Positions 42,191-50,162 of a DNA stretch of 64,000 bases are shown here, one piece after another (the first letter of the stretch is position 1; each line of letters opens with the position of its first letter). Where the stretch lies: assembly GCA_963707125.1 (NCBI GenBank), contig CAVPOU010000016.1, forward strand, positions 62,001-126,000, written 5' to 3'. The position numbers and the translations under genes are program-made. This stretch comes from CAVPDE01 sp963707125. GTDB lineage: Bacteria > Desulfobacterota > DSM-4660 > Desulfatiglandales > HGW-15. The notes beneath the pieces are model-generated. The model worked only from the letters and a program-made list of their open reading frames with translations, did not search any database and was not told the origin of the DNA.

Positions 42191-43597
42191 TTACGTCTTG
42201 ATGATCTCCGATCCTATCCCTCTCTTCGTAATGGCGTCATAGGGAATGTGCAGTTCTTCAGCCATGATGGACATAATCTTCATGGTACAGAAGGAACCGT
42301 GACATCGACCCATCTGAGTTCGCGTCCGGAATTTGATCCCGTCAAGAGTGCGGGCGCCCCTTCGAATGGCTTCCCTGACCTCTGCTTTTGTCACGAGCTC
42401 GCAACGGCAAACGATTTCACCGAAATCCGGATTTTTCTTGATGAGGGCATTTCGTTCTCTGTTGCCCAAGAGGCGAAAGCGCGGGATCGCCGTTCTCGTT
42501 GCAATATAGTCCACCTTGGGGATGAGTGGAGTGCTTTCAGCCAGCATTTTAACCACGTGTTCTGCAATCGCGGGCGCTGCGGTGAGGCCGGGGGACTGGA
42601 TTCCCACGAGGTTGATGAACCGTTTGAGATCCTCCCGGATGTGAAAGTCGCCCTCTTTAGTCGTTGGTCTCACTCCGGCAAAGGAGGCGATGATCTGATC
42701 CTCTTTGACGGCGGGGATGAGATTTCTCACGCTTGCAAGAACAGCCAATTTACCGGAACGGCTTGTGGAATGCTCTTCACAATCCGGAACCGCTTCGGCC
42801 GTGGGACCGATCATCGTGTTGCCGTCCACCGTCGGAATCACCAGAACGCCCTTGGTTTCTTTTCGGGGTAGGGGGAAGATCACTCTTTTCGTGAGCCACT
42901 TCGCATGCCGGTCGAGCAGGTATTCCTCTCCCTTCCAGGGAAGAATACGAGGCACCTCTATCCCGGCCATCATGGCAATCCTGTCTGCGTAAAGGCCGGC
43001 TGCATTGATCACGTAGCGGGAGGAGAAAATGCCCTTCTCTGTCTGGATCCGCCAGGCTCCCTCTGTGGCTTGAATCCCCGTGACTTCGTGATCACAGTAG
43101 GTGCGCGCACCGTTGGCTGCGGCTTGTTCTGCCATGGCATAGACGGTTTCATAAGGGTTGATGACCGCGGCGGTAGGGCCGATAAGGGCGAACTGGATCT
43201 CTCTCGACAAACTGGGCTCATTCTCGTCGAGCCAGTTTCGGTTCACAATCTCAAGCCCCGGAATTCCGAGTTGCTCTCCTGTTTCTTTCATCCGTTTCAG
43301 GCCTTCCAGTTCTCCGGGAAAAGCAACGACCAGCTCACCTACAGGAAGGAGGGGAAAGTCCAGGGTCTTTGCGAGTTTCTTGTAGAGTTCGTTTCCCCTC
43401 ACCGCGAGACTCGTTTTGAGTGCGACGGGATCACTCTGAAATCCTGTGTGAACAATACCGCTGTTGGCCTTGGAGACTCCGAAGCTCAACTCCGCCTCCT
43501 TTTCAAGAAGAACGATATCCAGCCGGTACTTGGCAAGCTCGCAGGCGAGGGAAGCGCCTACAATACCGCCGCCAATGATGAGGACGTCCGTTTTCAA
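42191..43597 (-). CDS. glpA: GlpA-like FAD glycerol-3-phosphate dehydrogenase with BFD-type [2Fe-2S] domain
   Basis: 468 residues. FAD motif VLIIGGGIVGASLACELAKY, SKANSGIVHTGF and GVRPTTKEGDFHI are typical of the GlpA/TM1432 class. The C-terminal domain has CRCELVTKAEVREAIRRGA..MGRCHGSFC, the BFD-like [2Fe-2S] site. Oxidises glycerol-3-phosphate to DHAP without oxygen. The start is TTG 43597 with GGGGAAG before it. First gene of an operon with the FAD protein and DUF1667, complementing the ugp importer at 32.9-37.3 kb. Could be a 2-hydroxyacid dehydrogenase of the same fold, but context favours G3P. Confidence 0.88.
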   Translation of the reverse strand: MKTDVLIIGGGIVGASLACELAKYRLDIVLLEKEAELSFGVSKANSGIVHTGFQSDPVALKTSLAVRGNELYKKLAKTLDFPLLPVGELVVAFPGELEGLKRMKETGEQLGIPGLEIVNRNWLDENEPSLSREIQFALIGPTAAVINPYETVYAMAEQAAANGARTYCDHEVTGIQATEGAWRIQTEKGIFSSRYVINAAGLYADRIAMMAGIEVPRILPWKGEEYLLDRHAKWLTKRVIFPLPRKETKGVLVIPTVDGNTMIGPTAEAVPDCEEHSTSRSGKLAVLASVRNLIPAVKEDQIIASFAGVRPTTKEGDFHIREDLKRFINLVGIQSPGLTAAPAIAEHVVKMLAESTPLIPKVDYIATRTAIPRFRLLGNRERNALIKKNPDFGEIVCRCELVTKAEVREAIRRGARTLDGIKFRTRTQMGRCHGSFCTMKIMSIMAEELHIPYDAITKRGIGSEIIKT

Positions 43598-43728
43598 ATC
43601 TTCCCCTTTCCGACTTGGAAGCGCTGGCTCGCAAAATCAAAAACCCTGATAGCCACACCCGCGACGTCGGGCACTCCATCTACCAGGGTTTTCTGCTATT
43701 CCAATCCTGCCAAAGATAAACGAACCAT

Positions 43729-43775
43729 AGCGCTTAATTGTAAAGATAATTAAGCGCTTGCATGAACTTTGTCAA
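43729..43775 (-). promoter_or_regulatory. Promoter with overlapping palindromic operator for the glpA operon
   Basis: Minus strand TTGACA (43775-43770) is followed 17 bases later by TAATTA. Over the spacer and -10 lie two arms AGCGCTTAATT / AATTAAGCGCT (43729-43739 and 43748-43758), perfect 11-bp complements, each containing AAGCGCTT, the core of LacI/GntR-like operators. Placement over the promoter suggests repression when substrate is absent. No regulator gene is adjacent. Confidence 0.65.
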
Positions 43776-43842
43776 GGGATTAGAAAGGTCAAAAGTCGCT
43801 GCAGGGGCTTTTAAAGCGATCTTTTACAGCGAGTCGCACGCT

Positions 43843-44040
43843 GGAAAGGGCTGGGACCTTTTCTGGAGTGAATCTGGCGGGAGGGCGCTGTCTTTTCACG
43901 ACTTATCTGTGGGGGAAGCCCCGGCTCCGCTTCCGCAGGAAGCGGAGAACGGCGGAGGGGGCAAGTTTCCCTCGCAGATAAGTCGTAGAAAAGACCAGCC
44001 CGGGAGACTTGGAACGCAAGGAAAGGTCCCAGCCCTTTCC
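43843..44040. repeat. Nested 198-bp fold-back element or structured RNA
   Basis: Three stacked inverted repeats: outer GGAAAGGGCTGGGACCTTT (43843-43861) with its exact complement at 44022-44040; middle GTCTTTTCACGACTTATCTG (~43890-43909) with CAGATAAGTCGTAGAAAAGAC (~43974-43994), one bulge; centre CTCCGCTTCC-GCA-GGAAGCGGAG (~43925-43947). The whole can fold into one long hairpin. It occupies most of the 561-base gap between the divergent glpA and xth genes. It encodes no plausible protein. Confidence 0.85.
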
Positions 44041-44158
44041 GTGCTGGCTTGCCCCATGCGAACACTTTTGAACGACACCAAGGGATTGCTCCGTCCAAGG
44101 GGTTCCGCTTGAATTATTGGAGAGAGTGTGCTCTATTTTGTTTGGAGGAGGCGAGGCC

Positions 44159-44938
44159 ATGGGAAAATTCCGTTTAGCCACCTTTAATGCAAACTCCATT
44201 CGGGCCAGGTTATCGGTGGTCCTGGAGTGGCTGAAGAAAGAGGAACCGGATGTTCTGTGCCTTCAAGAATGCAAAGTTCAGGATAAAGATTTCCCCTTTG
44301 CGAGATTTGAATCCCTAGGGTACACGGCTTTGTACCGGGGGCAGAAGTCCTACAACGGCGTCGCCATTGTCACAAGACACCCCTCTGAAGGAATCCGCAC
44401 CGGCCTCTACGATAAGATCGAGGAGGAAGCCCGTTTCATCAGCGCGACGACCTGTCAGATCCCTCTGATCAGTGTGTATGTTCCTCAGGGGGTTGCTCCG
44501 GGAACGGAGAAGTTTGCATACAAACTCCGCTGGTTAAAAGACCTCTTGAGCTACATCCGGGGTAATTTCAACCCCCGTCATCCTCTTCTGGTAGCCGGAG
44601 ACATCAATGTCGCTCTGGAACCCAGGGATGTGTACGATCCTGAAAAGCTCCGGGGGGAGGTCGGGTTTCACCCAGACGAGCAGTCTATCCTGCGCGAATA
44701 CCTGTCCTGGGGGCTCGTGGATGTCCTCCGTAAACATCGGCCGGAAGGAGGCCTTTACACGTTTTGGGATTATCGAGTTCCCAATGCTGTAAAAAGGAAG
44801 ATGGGCTGGCGCATCGACTACCTGTTCGCGACTCCACCCCTTGCTGAAAAATCCAAGAACGTTTGGATCGACCTGGAAGCAAGGACGGCTGAGAAGCCGT
44901 CAGATCATACGTTTCTAGTAGCGGAATTCGAAATCTAA
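44159..44938 (+). CDS. xth: Exodeoxyribonuclease III
   Basis: AP endonuclease/3'-5' exonuclease of base excision repair. LATFNANSIRARLS (catalytic Asn), LCLQECKVQD (metal Glu), GVAIVTRHP, AGDINVALEPRD (DxN), GWRIDYLFAT and SDHTFLVAEF (catalytic Asp-His). 259 residues, normal. GGAGGCGAGG precedes ATG 44159. It is convergent with nth, another base-excision enzyme. Confidence 0.96.
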   Translation: MGKFRLATFNANSIRARLSVVLEWLKKEEPDVLCLQECKVQDKDFPFARFESLGYTALYRGQKSYNGVAIVTRHPSEGIRTGLYDKIEEEARFISATTCQIPLISVYVPQGVAPGTEKFAYKLRWLKDLLSYIRGNFNPRHPLLVAGDINVALEPRDVYDPEKLRGEVGFHPDEQSILREYLSWGLVDVLRKHRPEGGLYTFWDYRVPNAVKRKMGWRIDYLFATPPLAEKSKNVWIDLEARTAEKPSDHTFLVAEFEI

Positions 44939-44941
44939 GAG

Positions 44942-45112
44942 AGCTGGAGTAGTGGAGTACTGGAGTGATGGTATAAAGGATTGAGGAGCACTTCGTTTGA
45001 GGAGCGCTCCGCTTGAGGGAGGAGGGTGGAAGACTTTGCCTCTTGCCTCAAGGCTCGAAGAGCCGCTCCTCAAGCCCTGCCGCTGGCAGGGCGGTCCTCC
45101 AACGGCGATCTC
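44942..45112. repeat. Repeat cluster between xth and nth
   Basis: Starts with GGAGTAGTGGAGTACTGGAGTGATGG, related to the 42-kb repeat, then TTGAGGAGC-type units (44982-45030) facing complementary GCTCCTCAAG (45062-45072), and CCTGCCGCTGGCAGG. Fits the window's pattern of fold-backs built from short tandem units. Confidence 0.65.
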
Positions 45113-45754
45113 TCAGATCGCTTTCGACGGGCACAGATTGAAAATGGCACAGCGCTCATGCTCGGCTTTCCTGGCCTTGCACACTTCCCTGCCATGATAG
45201 ATGAGAAGGTCGGAGAAACGGCGCCATCTCTCCTTGGGAAGCACGCTCTCAACGTCCTTTTCGATCTTATCGGGATCCTCGTGATTCGTGAGACCAAGCC
45301 TCATGGAGAGTCTCTTGACATGGGTGTCCACGACCACGCCAGGAACGTCAAAGACGGCTCCAAGCACGCAGTTGGCCGTCTTTCTTCCTACGCCGGGAAG
45401 CTTCAAGAGCTCATCCATGGTGGAGGGCACTTTTCCTCCGTAAAGATCGACCAGGCCTTGGCTGCACCCTTTAATGGATTTGGCTTTGTTTCTATAAAAA
45501 CCCGTGGGCCGGATATCCACTTCCAACCCTGCAATAGGCGCCTTCAGAAAATCTTTCGGATTCTTGTATTTCTTGAACAAGGTCTTCGTGACCTCATTTA
45601 CCTGCTTGTCCGTGCATTGGGCAGAGAGAATCGTTGCGATCAGGAGCTGGAAAGCACTGCGATACTTGAGTGCCGTCTTTTCATACGTGTACAGAGGGTC
45701 GAGGATGTCAAGAATAAGATTGGCTCTCTCTTGCTTCTGCTTTAGACTTTCCAT
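45113..45754 (-). CDS. nth: Endonuclease III with altered iron-sulfur ligand set
   Basis: DNA glycosylase/AP lyase for oxidised pyrimidines. The helix-hairpin-helix LPGVGRKTANCVLGAVF has the catalytic Lys, and VVVDTHVKRLSMRLGL the catalytic Asp. The [4Fe-4S] loop is normally C-x6-C-x2-C-x5-C; here it reads CKARKAEHERCAIFNLC, so the second ligand is His instead of Cys while spacing is unchanged. ATG 45754 gives 213 residues (E. coli 211); the open frame further upstream has no homology. Confidence 0.94.
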   Translation of the reverse strand: MESLKQKQERANLILDILDPLYTYEKTALKYRSAFQLLIATILSAQCTDKQVNEVTKTLFKKYKNPKDFLKAPIAGLEVDIRPTGFYRNKAKSIKGCSQGLVDLYGGKVPSTMDELLKLPGVGRKTANCVLGAVFDVPGVVVDTHVKRLSMRLGLTNHEDPDKIEKDVESVLPKERWRRFSDLLIYHGREVCKARKAEHERCAIFNLCPSKAI

Positions 45755-45878
45755 GGCGCCCCTTTCATACAAGTGAGGAGTTCTCTCCGGAGGATTGCTG
45801 AAAACAGTGGGAGTATAGAAAAGAAACAGGGTTCGGTCAAGGAGAGGAAAACAAAGAAACGCGAACAGGGATTCGTGT

Positions 45879-45907
45879 TTGACAACCGGCAACATTTTTG
45901 ATATTCT
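45879..45907 (+). promoter_or_regulatory. Predicted sigma70 promoter for the pilin gene
   Basis: TTGACA at 45879-45884, 17-base spacing, TATTCT at 45902-45907, about 65 bases before the ATG at 45974. No sigma54 GG-N10-GC element typical of some pilA genes was seen here. Confidence 0.7.
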
Positions 45908-45973
45908 TTACAACCAGTTAAGCTGTGTTGGAGCGTCACAGGGTTAATCACTGGTTAAGGGAGGGCGCAGCGG

Positions 45974-46402
45974 ATGCGCCCTCGGGATGCAGGGCTGTTC
46001 GCCATAAGGAGGACTCGAAGAATCCAGACCCACCTAGCGATCACAAAGAGAGACGAGGGGTTCACCCTCATCGAGGTTATGATCGTCGTCGCCATCATCG
46101 CGGTCCTGGCGGCGATTGCCATTCCCCAGTTGAGCGTCTATCGAACAAAATCATACAATACCTCCGCCATTTCAGATCTTAAGAACGCCGCAATCGCTCA
46201 GGAAGCTTATTACGTAGACAACCGGCAGTACACGAACAGTATCAGCAATCTGACTGTAACCCCCTTCAATCTTTTCATCAGTCAGGGCGTCAATGTGGGC
46301 ATCTCCTCTGCGACCAATGAGGCCTACCTGATGACTGCCTACCATTCTGCAGGAAATACAACCTATACCCTTTCAGGGCCGGGCGGAACCATATCACCCT
46401 AA
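45974..46402 (+). CDS. pilA: Type IV pilin-like protein
   Basis: Prepilin with the class III leader cut site RDEG/FTLIEVMIVVAIIAVLAAIAIPQ: Gly -1, Phe +1, Glu +5. The mature chain would be ~113 residues, N-terminal helix then a short beta domain without cysteines. The leader is 29 residues from ATG 45974, which has GGGAGGG 8 bases upstream; that is longer than usual (6-20). A second AAGGAGG at ~46004 precedes an in-frame ATC, not a normal start. Its stop codon runs into the 22-bp motif at 46402. Assembly genes are not in the window. Confidence 0.88.
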   Translation: MRPRDAGLFAIRRTRRIQTHLAITKRDEGFTLIEVMIVVAIIAVLAAIAIPQLSVYRTKSYNTSAISDLKNAAIAQEAYYVDNRQYTNSISNLTVTPFNLFISQGVNVGISSATNEAYLMTAYHSAGNTTYTLSGPGGTISP

Positions 46403-46425
46403 TGCAGGCCTTTGGCCGCAACGCC

Positions 46426-46497
46426 ATAAGTAAGCAGTATGCAGTAGGGAGTATGCAGTAGGGAGTATGCAGAAAGGAATACTGCCTACTCCTTACT
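46426..46497. repeat. Inverted repeat with tandem arms (GCAGTA family), copy 1
   Basis: GTAAGCAGTATGCAGTAGGGAGTATGCAGTAGGGAGTATGCAG faces ACTGCCTACTCCTTACTAG. Related to the repeat at 51935-52028. It lies downstream of the pilin gene. Confidence 0.8.
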
Positions 46498-46642
46498 AGA
46501 ACTCAGCGGCTCTAAAGAGACCACACCCCCTGGCCTGGGCTCGAATATTTCTCCGCACTGTCCAGAGAAGTTGCAGTCCAGAACTCAAGGTGCCGCCACT
46601 GCTCTTCACCAAGACAAACTGCTCTGAAGCAATCGTCAGGAC

Positions 46643-46671
46643 TTGCCATTTCAAACAAAGAGTAGTATACT
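46643..46671 (+). promoter_or_regulatory. Predicted promoter for the histidine kinase operon
   Basis: TTGCCA at 46643-46648, 17 bases, TATACT at 46666-46671. A second candidate, TTGACT at 46682 with TAATGT at 46704 (16 bases; an overlapping TATAAT is only 14 away), lies closer to the gene. Both are within 110 bases of the ATG at 46747. Confidence 0.55.
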
Positions 46672-46746
46672 GTTTCTCAATTTGACTCAATTTCCTTTTC
46701 TTATAATGTTTTCCGGCAGATTTTTTTTGAGAGTGGGCGTGAAGGC

Positions 46747-48090
46747 ATGGGAAAAACAAAGAGGCACTCAACGATGATTCCTGAAGATCCGCAGGCACTC
46801 GAAAAACTGAACGCAGAACTCAAAAGAGAGATCGAAGAGCGTTTGCGTACGGAGGAAGCCTTAAAGGAGAGCGAGGAGCGGTATCGCACCATTCTCGAGA
46901 CGATGCAGGAGAACGCTCCTGACTTCATTTACCGCCTTGACCCGGAGGGCCGTTTTACATTCGTTGGAGGGGCTCTGAAGAACCTGCTCGGATATTCCTC
47001 CCAGGAGTTGCTGGGAAGGCATTTCCAATGCATCGTGAGGCCGGAGGATGTAAATCGAACAGAGGGCCGCTTCAATGAGCGCCGTACCGGAAATCGGGCA
47101 ACGAGACGGTTTGAGATTGGTCTTCTCCCCAAGGCGAAGGATCGAGAGAGAAAGGAACCTGTTTTTGAAATCCATGCGTTTGGGGTTTACGACGAGGCGC
47201 AGCCGAACCCGGATAAGAGATTTCTTGGTACTTATGGGGTCGCCAGGGATATCACCGACAGCCGAAGGGCGGAAGAACAACTGGGGAAAACATGTCGTGA
47301 ATTGCAGGAGACGAGAGATCTCCTTCTCCAGTCAGAGAAACTTGCAGTCATCGGCCGACTGATGGCGGGAGTTGCCCACGAGATCCTCAACCCCGTCAAT
47401 ATCATCTCTATGAGACTGCAGCTGTTGAAGCAGAGCGAGCATCTCAATGAAAAGGTCGCAGGCGCTCTCGTCGTTTGCGAGAACCAGGTCAAGCGGATCA
47501 CCAAAATTCTCGACAACCTGAGTCAGTTTTCGAGAATGCCCAAAGAAGAGGCGACGCCCAATGATCTCAATGAGGTGGTCCGACATGTGTTGACTCTCTG
47601 TGTCTCTCAGCTCAAAGAAGAGAATATCCAGATTGAGGCGTCCTATGATCCGGCTTTGCCTCTCATGTCTTTTGCGAGAAGTCGGATGGAGCAGGTTTTT
47701 TCCAATATCATTTCCAATGCCCTGGAGGCGATGTCAGGAAAGGAGAAAAGGGTTCTGACGGTGACCACGACGAGACCCTTTTCAGGGGACCACGCTCAAG
47801 TCATCATTTCCGATACGGGCACAGGGATCGACATCCGGAACATGAGCAGGATTTTCGATCCCTTTTTTACAACGAAGAAGCGAAGTCAGGGAACCGGACT
47901 GGGCCTCTTTCTGTCTTATGGAATGATCAAAGACCACGGGGGCCGAATCTGGGCTGAGAACAATGAAGCGGGGGGGGCCTCCTTTTTTGTTCATTTGCCC
48001 GTGGTCAGGCAAAAGGAGAGCCGGCTCTCTGGCAATGAGCAGCATGCGGAAAGGGAAGAAGCTTTTTCTCAGAAGAAGCTGGAGATATGA
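46747..48090 (+). CDS. PAS-domain sensor histidine kinase, soluble
   Basis: 447 residues, no membrane helices. N-terminal coiled coil (~12-40), PAS domain (~45-170; YRTILETMQENAPDFIYRLD.. FTFVGGALKNLLGYS), second coil, then HisKA with phospho-His in GVAHEILNPVNIISM (~217) and HATPase with N-box VFSNIISNALEAM, G1 ISDTGTGID, G2 TGLGLFLSYGMIKDHGG. Cytoplasmic sensor. Its stop overlaps the next gene (ATGA), so the FHA-GAF protein is translationally coupled. No response regulator is encoded nearby. Confidence 0.93.
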   Translation: MGKTKRHSTMIPEDPQALEKLNAELKREIEERLRTEEALKESEERYRTILETMQENAPDFIYRLDPEGRFTFVGGALKNLLGYSSQELLGRHFQCIVRPEDVNRTEGRFNERRTGNRATRRFEIGLLPKAKDRERKEPVFEIHAFGVYDEAQPNPDKRFLGTYGVARDITDSRRAEEQLGKTCRELQETRDLLLQSEKLAVIGRLMAGVAHEILNPVNIISMRLQLLKQSEHLNEKVAGALVVCENQVKRITKILDNLSQFSRMPKEEATPNDLNEVVRHVLTLCVSQLKEENIQIEASYDPALPLMSFARSRMEQVFSNIISNALEAMSGKEKRVLTVTTTRPFSGDHAQVIISDTGTGIDIRNMSRIFDPFFTTKKRSQGTGLGLFLSYGMIKDHGGRIWAENNEAGGASFFVHLPVVRQKESRLSGNEQHAEREEAFSQKKLEI

Positions 48091-48989
48091 CGGTCCTTCA
48101 CATCATTGACGGGCATGACAAGAGAGGGTCTCTTGAATTCAGTGGAGGCTCGCTCATCGTGGGCCGTGCTGCGGACGCGGATCTTCCGGTCAAGGACCCT
48201 TTTGTCTCACGCAAGCACCTGAAGATCTCAAGAAAGGGAAGGAACTTCTTCATCGAAGACCTGAACAGCCGCAACGGGACTTTCGTGAATGGAGAACCGA
48301 TCCATCCTGGTGCGGAGGTCGAGCTTCCTGAAGGAGTTCTTGTGGTCATAGGGATGACCGTCCTCTGTCTCGGAGAGGGGTGCTCCGAGGAAATCCGGGA
48401 TTTTCTCGGCGCCATTGATGTTTCACGACTCGAGACGCAGGAGCCGGACGCACTGTCTGAAGATCGTCCCATGACGGCTCAAAGGAACATGGAACTCATG
48501 ATCAAGGTGTCTGACCTCCTGACCCGATCGACGGATATTCATGACACCCTCAAGGAGATCCTGGACTGCATCTTTGACCTTCTCGTCAGAATTGACAGGG
48601 CAGCGATTATCCTCCTGGACCCCGAAAAAGGGGAGATCAAAGAAGTGATCTATCGCATGAGAGAAGGTGTGGAAGACCAACGCTTCAGCACAGAAGTCTT
48701 GGATCATGTGATGCAGCTCAAGGAAGCCTTTATGATTTCAGATGCGGACACGGAAGAGGAGGAGGACGTACCCGACACGCTCAAGCTCCTCCACATCAAG
48801 TCTGTCATGTGTGTCCCCTTAATGAACCGCGCGAAACTGAGTGGCGTTCTCTATGTGGACTCCATAACAAAACCTTATGGATTTCGGGGTGAGGATCTGC
48901 ATCTATTGAGCGTTTTGAGCAGTCCCGTGGCCATAGCCATAGAGAACGCGCTTCTCCATTCCCGGCAAAGTGAGATTGGAGGAGGGTAA
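48087..48989 (+). CDS. FHA-GAF signalling protein, first paralogue
   Basis: 300 residues. FHA domain ~1-90 with GRAADADLPV, SRKHLKISRKG and LNSRNGTFVNGEPI (Arg, Ser and Asn of the phosphothreonine pocket). Linker with DRPMTAQRNMELMIKVSDLL, then a GAF domain ~150-290 with SVMCVPLMNRAKLSGVLYVD and AIAIENALLH. Binds a phosphoprotein through FHA and perhaps a small ligand through GAF. Starts inside the kinase stop codon (ATGA). Paralogue of the next gene over the whole length. Confidence 0.92.
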   Translation: MTVLHIIDGHDKRGSLEFSGGSLIVGRAADADLPVKDPFVSRKHLKISRKGRNFFIEDLNSRNGTFVNGEPIHPGAEVELPEGVLVVIGMTVLCLGEGCSEEIRDFLGAIDVSRLETQEPDALSEDRPMTAQRNMELMIKVSDLLTRSTDIHDTLKEILDCIFDLLVRIDRAAIILLDPEKGEIKEVIYRMREGVEDQRFSTEVLDHVMQLKEAFMISDADTEEEEDVPDTLKLLHIKSVMCVPLMNRAKLSGVLYVDSITKPYGFRGEDLHLLSVLSSPVAIAIENALLHSRQSEIGGG

Positions 48990-49020
48990 CGGCATTCCGC
49001 AATGAATTTGTAAAAGAATA

Positions 49021-49050
49021 TTGACCTTGTGGCTATTTTTGTCGTAAAAT
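49021..49050 (+). promoter_or_regulatory. Predicted promoter for the second FHA-GAF gene
   Basis: TTGACC at 49021-49026 and TAAAAT at 49045-49050 with 18-base spacing; a TATAAT also lies at 49054-49059. About 60 bases before the ATG at 49114. Confidence 0.5.
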
Positions 49051-49113
49051 AGTTATAATTAGTTAGTTTATTCAAAATCCCCCTTTGGCTTTGCTTACTA
49101 AGGAGCGCGGGAC

Positions 49114-50019
49114 ATGCCAAAAATCTATATTATGAACGGGCCTGACAAAGGCCGGTCCTTTGAAGTGGATGAAGAAGCGATTTTTGTCGGGCGGGCGCCG
49201 GATAACGAAATTCACATCAAGGACAAGTCTGTTTCGCGGAAGCATTTGAAGATTGTCAAGCGGGGAAAGAAATATTACGTCACGGACTTGGGCAGCAAGA
49301 ACGGAACATTCATCGACGGAATGCGCGTGACCGATGGAAAGGAATACGAGGTCAGGGAAGGAATGCCTATCGCGGTCGGCAAGACGTTTTTGTCCATAGG
49401 GAAAGCCTATCCGGACGATGTGCTGGCAGTCCTTGATTCCATAGACCTCTTCAAAGAGCTCGATGAGGAAGGCAGAGACGAGATCAAGGACAGACCTCTG
49501 ACCGCCAAGAAGAACATGGATTTGATCTACAAGGTCTCCAATGTGCTCATGCAGTCGCTTAACATGAAAGAAGTCATGGAGAGAATTCTTCATTACATTC
49601 TTGAGCTTCTCAAGCGAATTGACCGGGGGGTGATCATCCTGATCGACCAGGAGACTGGGGCGCCTTCCGAGGTGATATCCATCATTAAAGCTAACAAACA
49701 CGAGTGCGAGACAGCTTACAGCCGAACCATCGTGGAGCGGGTGATCAAAGAACGGGAGCCGGTATCCATGCTCGACACCCTTGAAGAGAAAGAGATCAAC
49801 CTGTCCGAAAGCATCAGAGTCAGTGGAATTCGATCGATCATGTGTGTGCCTCTGATCAGCAGGTCCAAGGTGATGGGGGTCATTTACGTGGATTCCGTCA
49901 ATAAGCCTCATGGCTTCCGCAAGGAGGATCTCGACCTCCTCACGGCTTTGAGCAGCCCCGCTGCAGTGGCCATCGAAAACTCTTTGCTCTACGCAAAATA
50001 CCGCGATGGGATGAGTTAG
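49114..50019 (+). CDS. FHA-GAF signalling protein, second paralogue
   Basis: 301 residues, same architecture as its neighbour: FHA ~1-90 (GRAPDNEIHI, SRKHLKIVKRG, LGSKNGTFIDGMRV), linker with RPLTAKKNMDLIYKVSNVLM, GAF ~150-290 (SIMCVPLISRSKVMGVIYVDS, AVAIENSLLYAK). Both keep the phosphothreonine-binding Arg/Ser/Asn. The separate promoter and terminator suggest it can be expressed apart from the kinase. AAGGAGCG lies upstream of ATG 49114. Confidence 0.92.
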   Translation: MPKIYIMNGPDKGRSFEVDEEAIFVGRAPDNEIHIKDKSVSRKHLKIVKRGKKYYVTDLGSKNGTFIDGMRVTDGKEYEVREGMPIAVGKTFLSIGKAYPDDVLAVLDSIDLFKELDEEGRDEIKDRPLTAKKNMDLIYKVSNVLMQSLNMKEVMERILHYILELLKRIDRGVIILIDQETGAPSEVISIIKANKHECETAYSRTIVERVIKEREPVSMLDTLEEKEINLSESIRVSGIRSIMCVPLISRSKVMGVIYVDSVNKPHGFRKEDLDLLTALSSPAAVAIENSLLYAKYRDGMS

Positions 50020-50045
50020 AGAACCCGCAAAGATTTCATAACAAG

Positions 50046-50075
50046 AGACGGCCGCCCATGGGCCGTCTTTTTTTG
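50046..50075 (+). terminator. Rho-independent terminator after the FHA-GAF genes
   Basis: AGACGGCC-GCCCATG-GGCCGTCT stem followed by seven T residues, 26 bases past the stop codon. This is the clearest intrinsic terminator in the window. Confidence 0.92.
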
Positions 50076-50162
50076 TTTGGTCAGGGATCGGGCTGTGGTA
50101 AGAAGACATTGGACATTGAGCATTGATCTGGTTGCGGCTAAAGGCCTGCATGAGGAGACAGG

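Noticed and set aside
43811..44199. 95- to 98-codon minus frames across the 43.8-44.1 kb fold-back
   Set aside because: They read through both arms of the palindrome, so their apparent repeats reflect the inverted DNA and not a protein.
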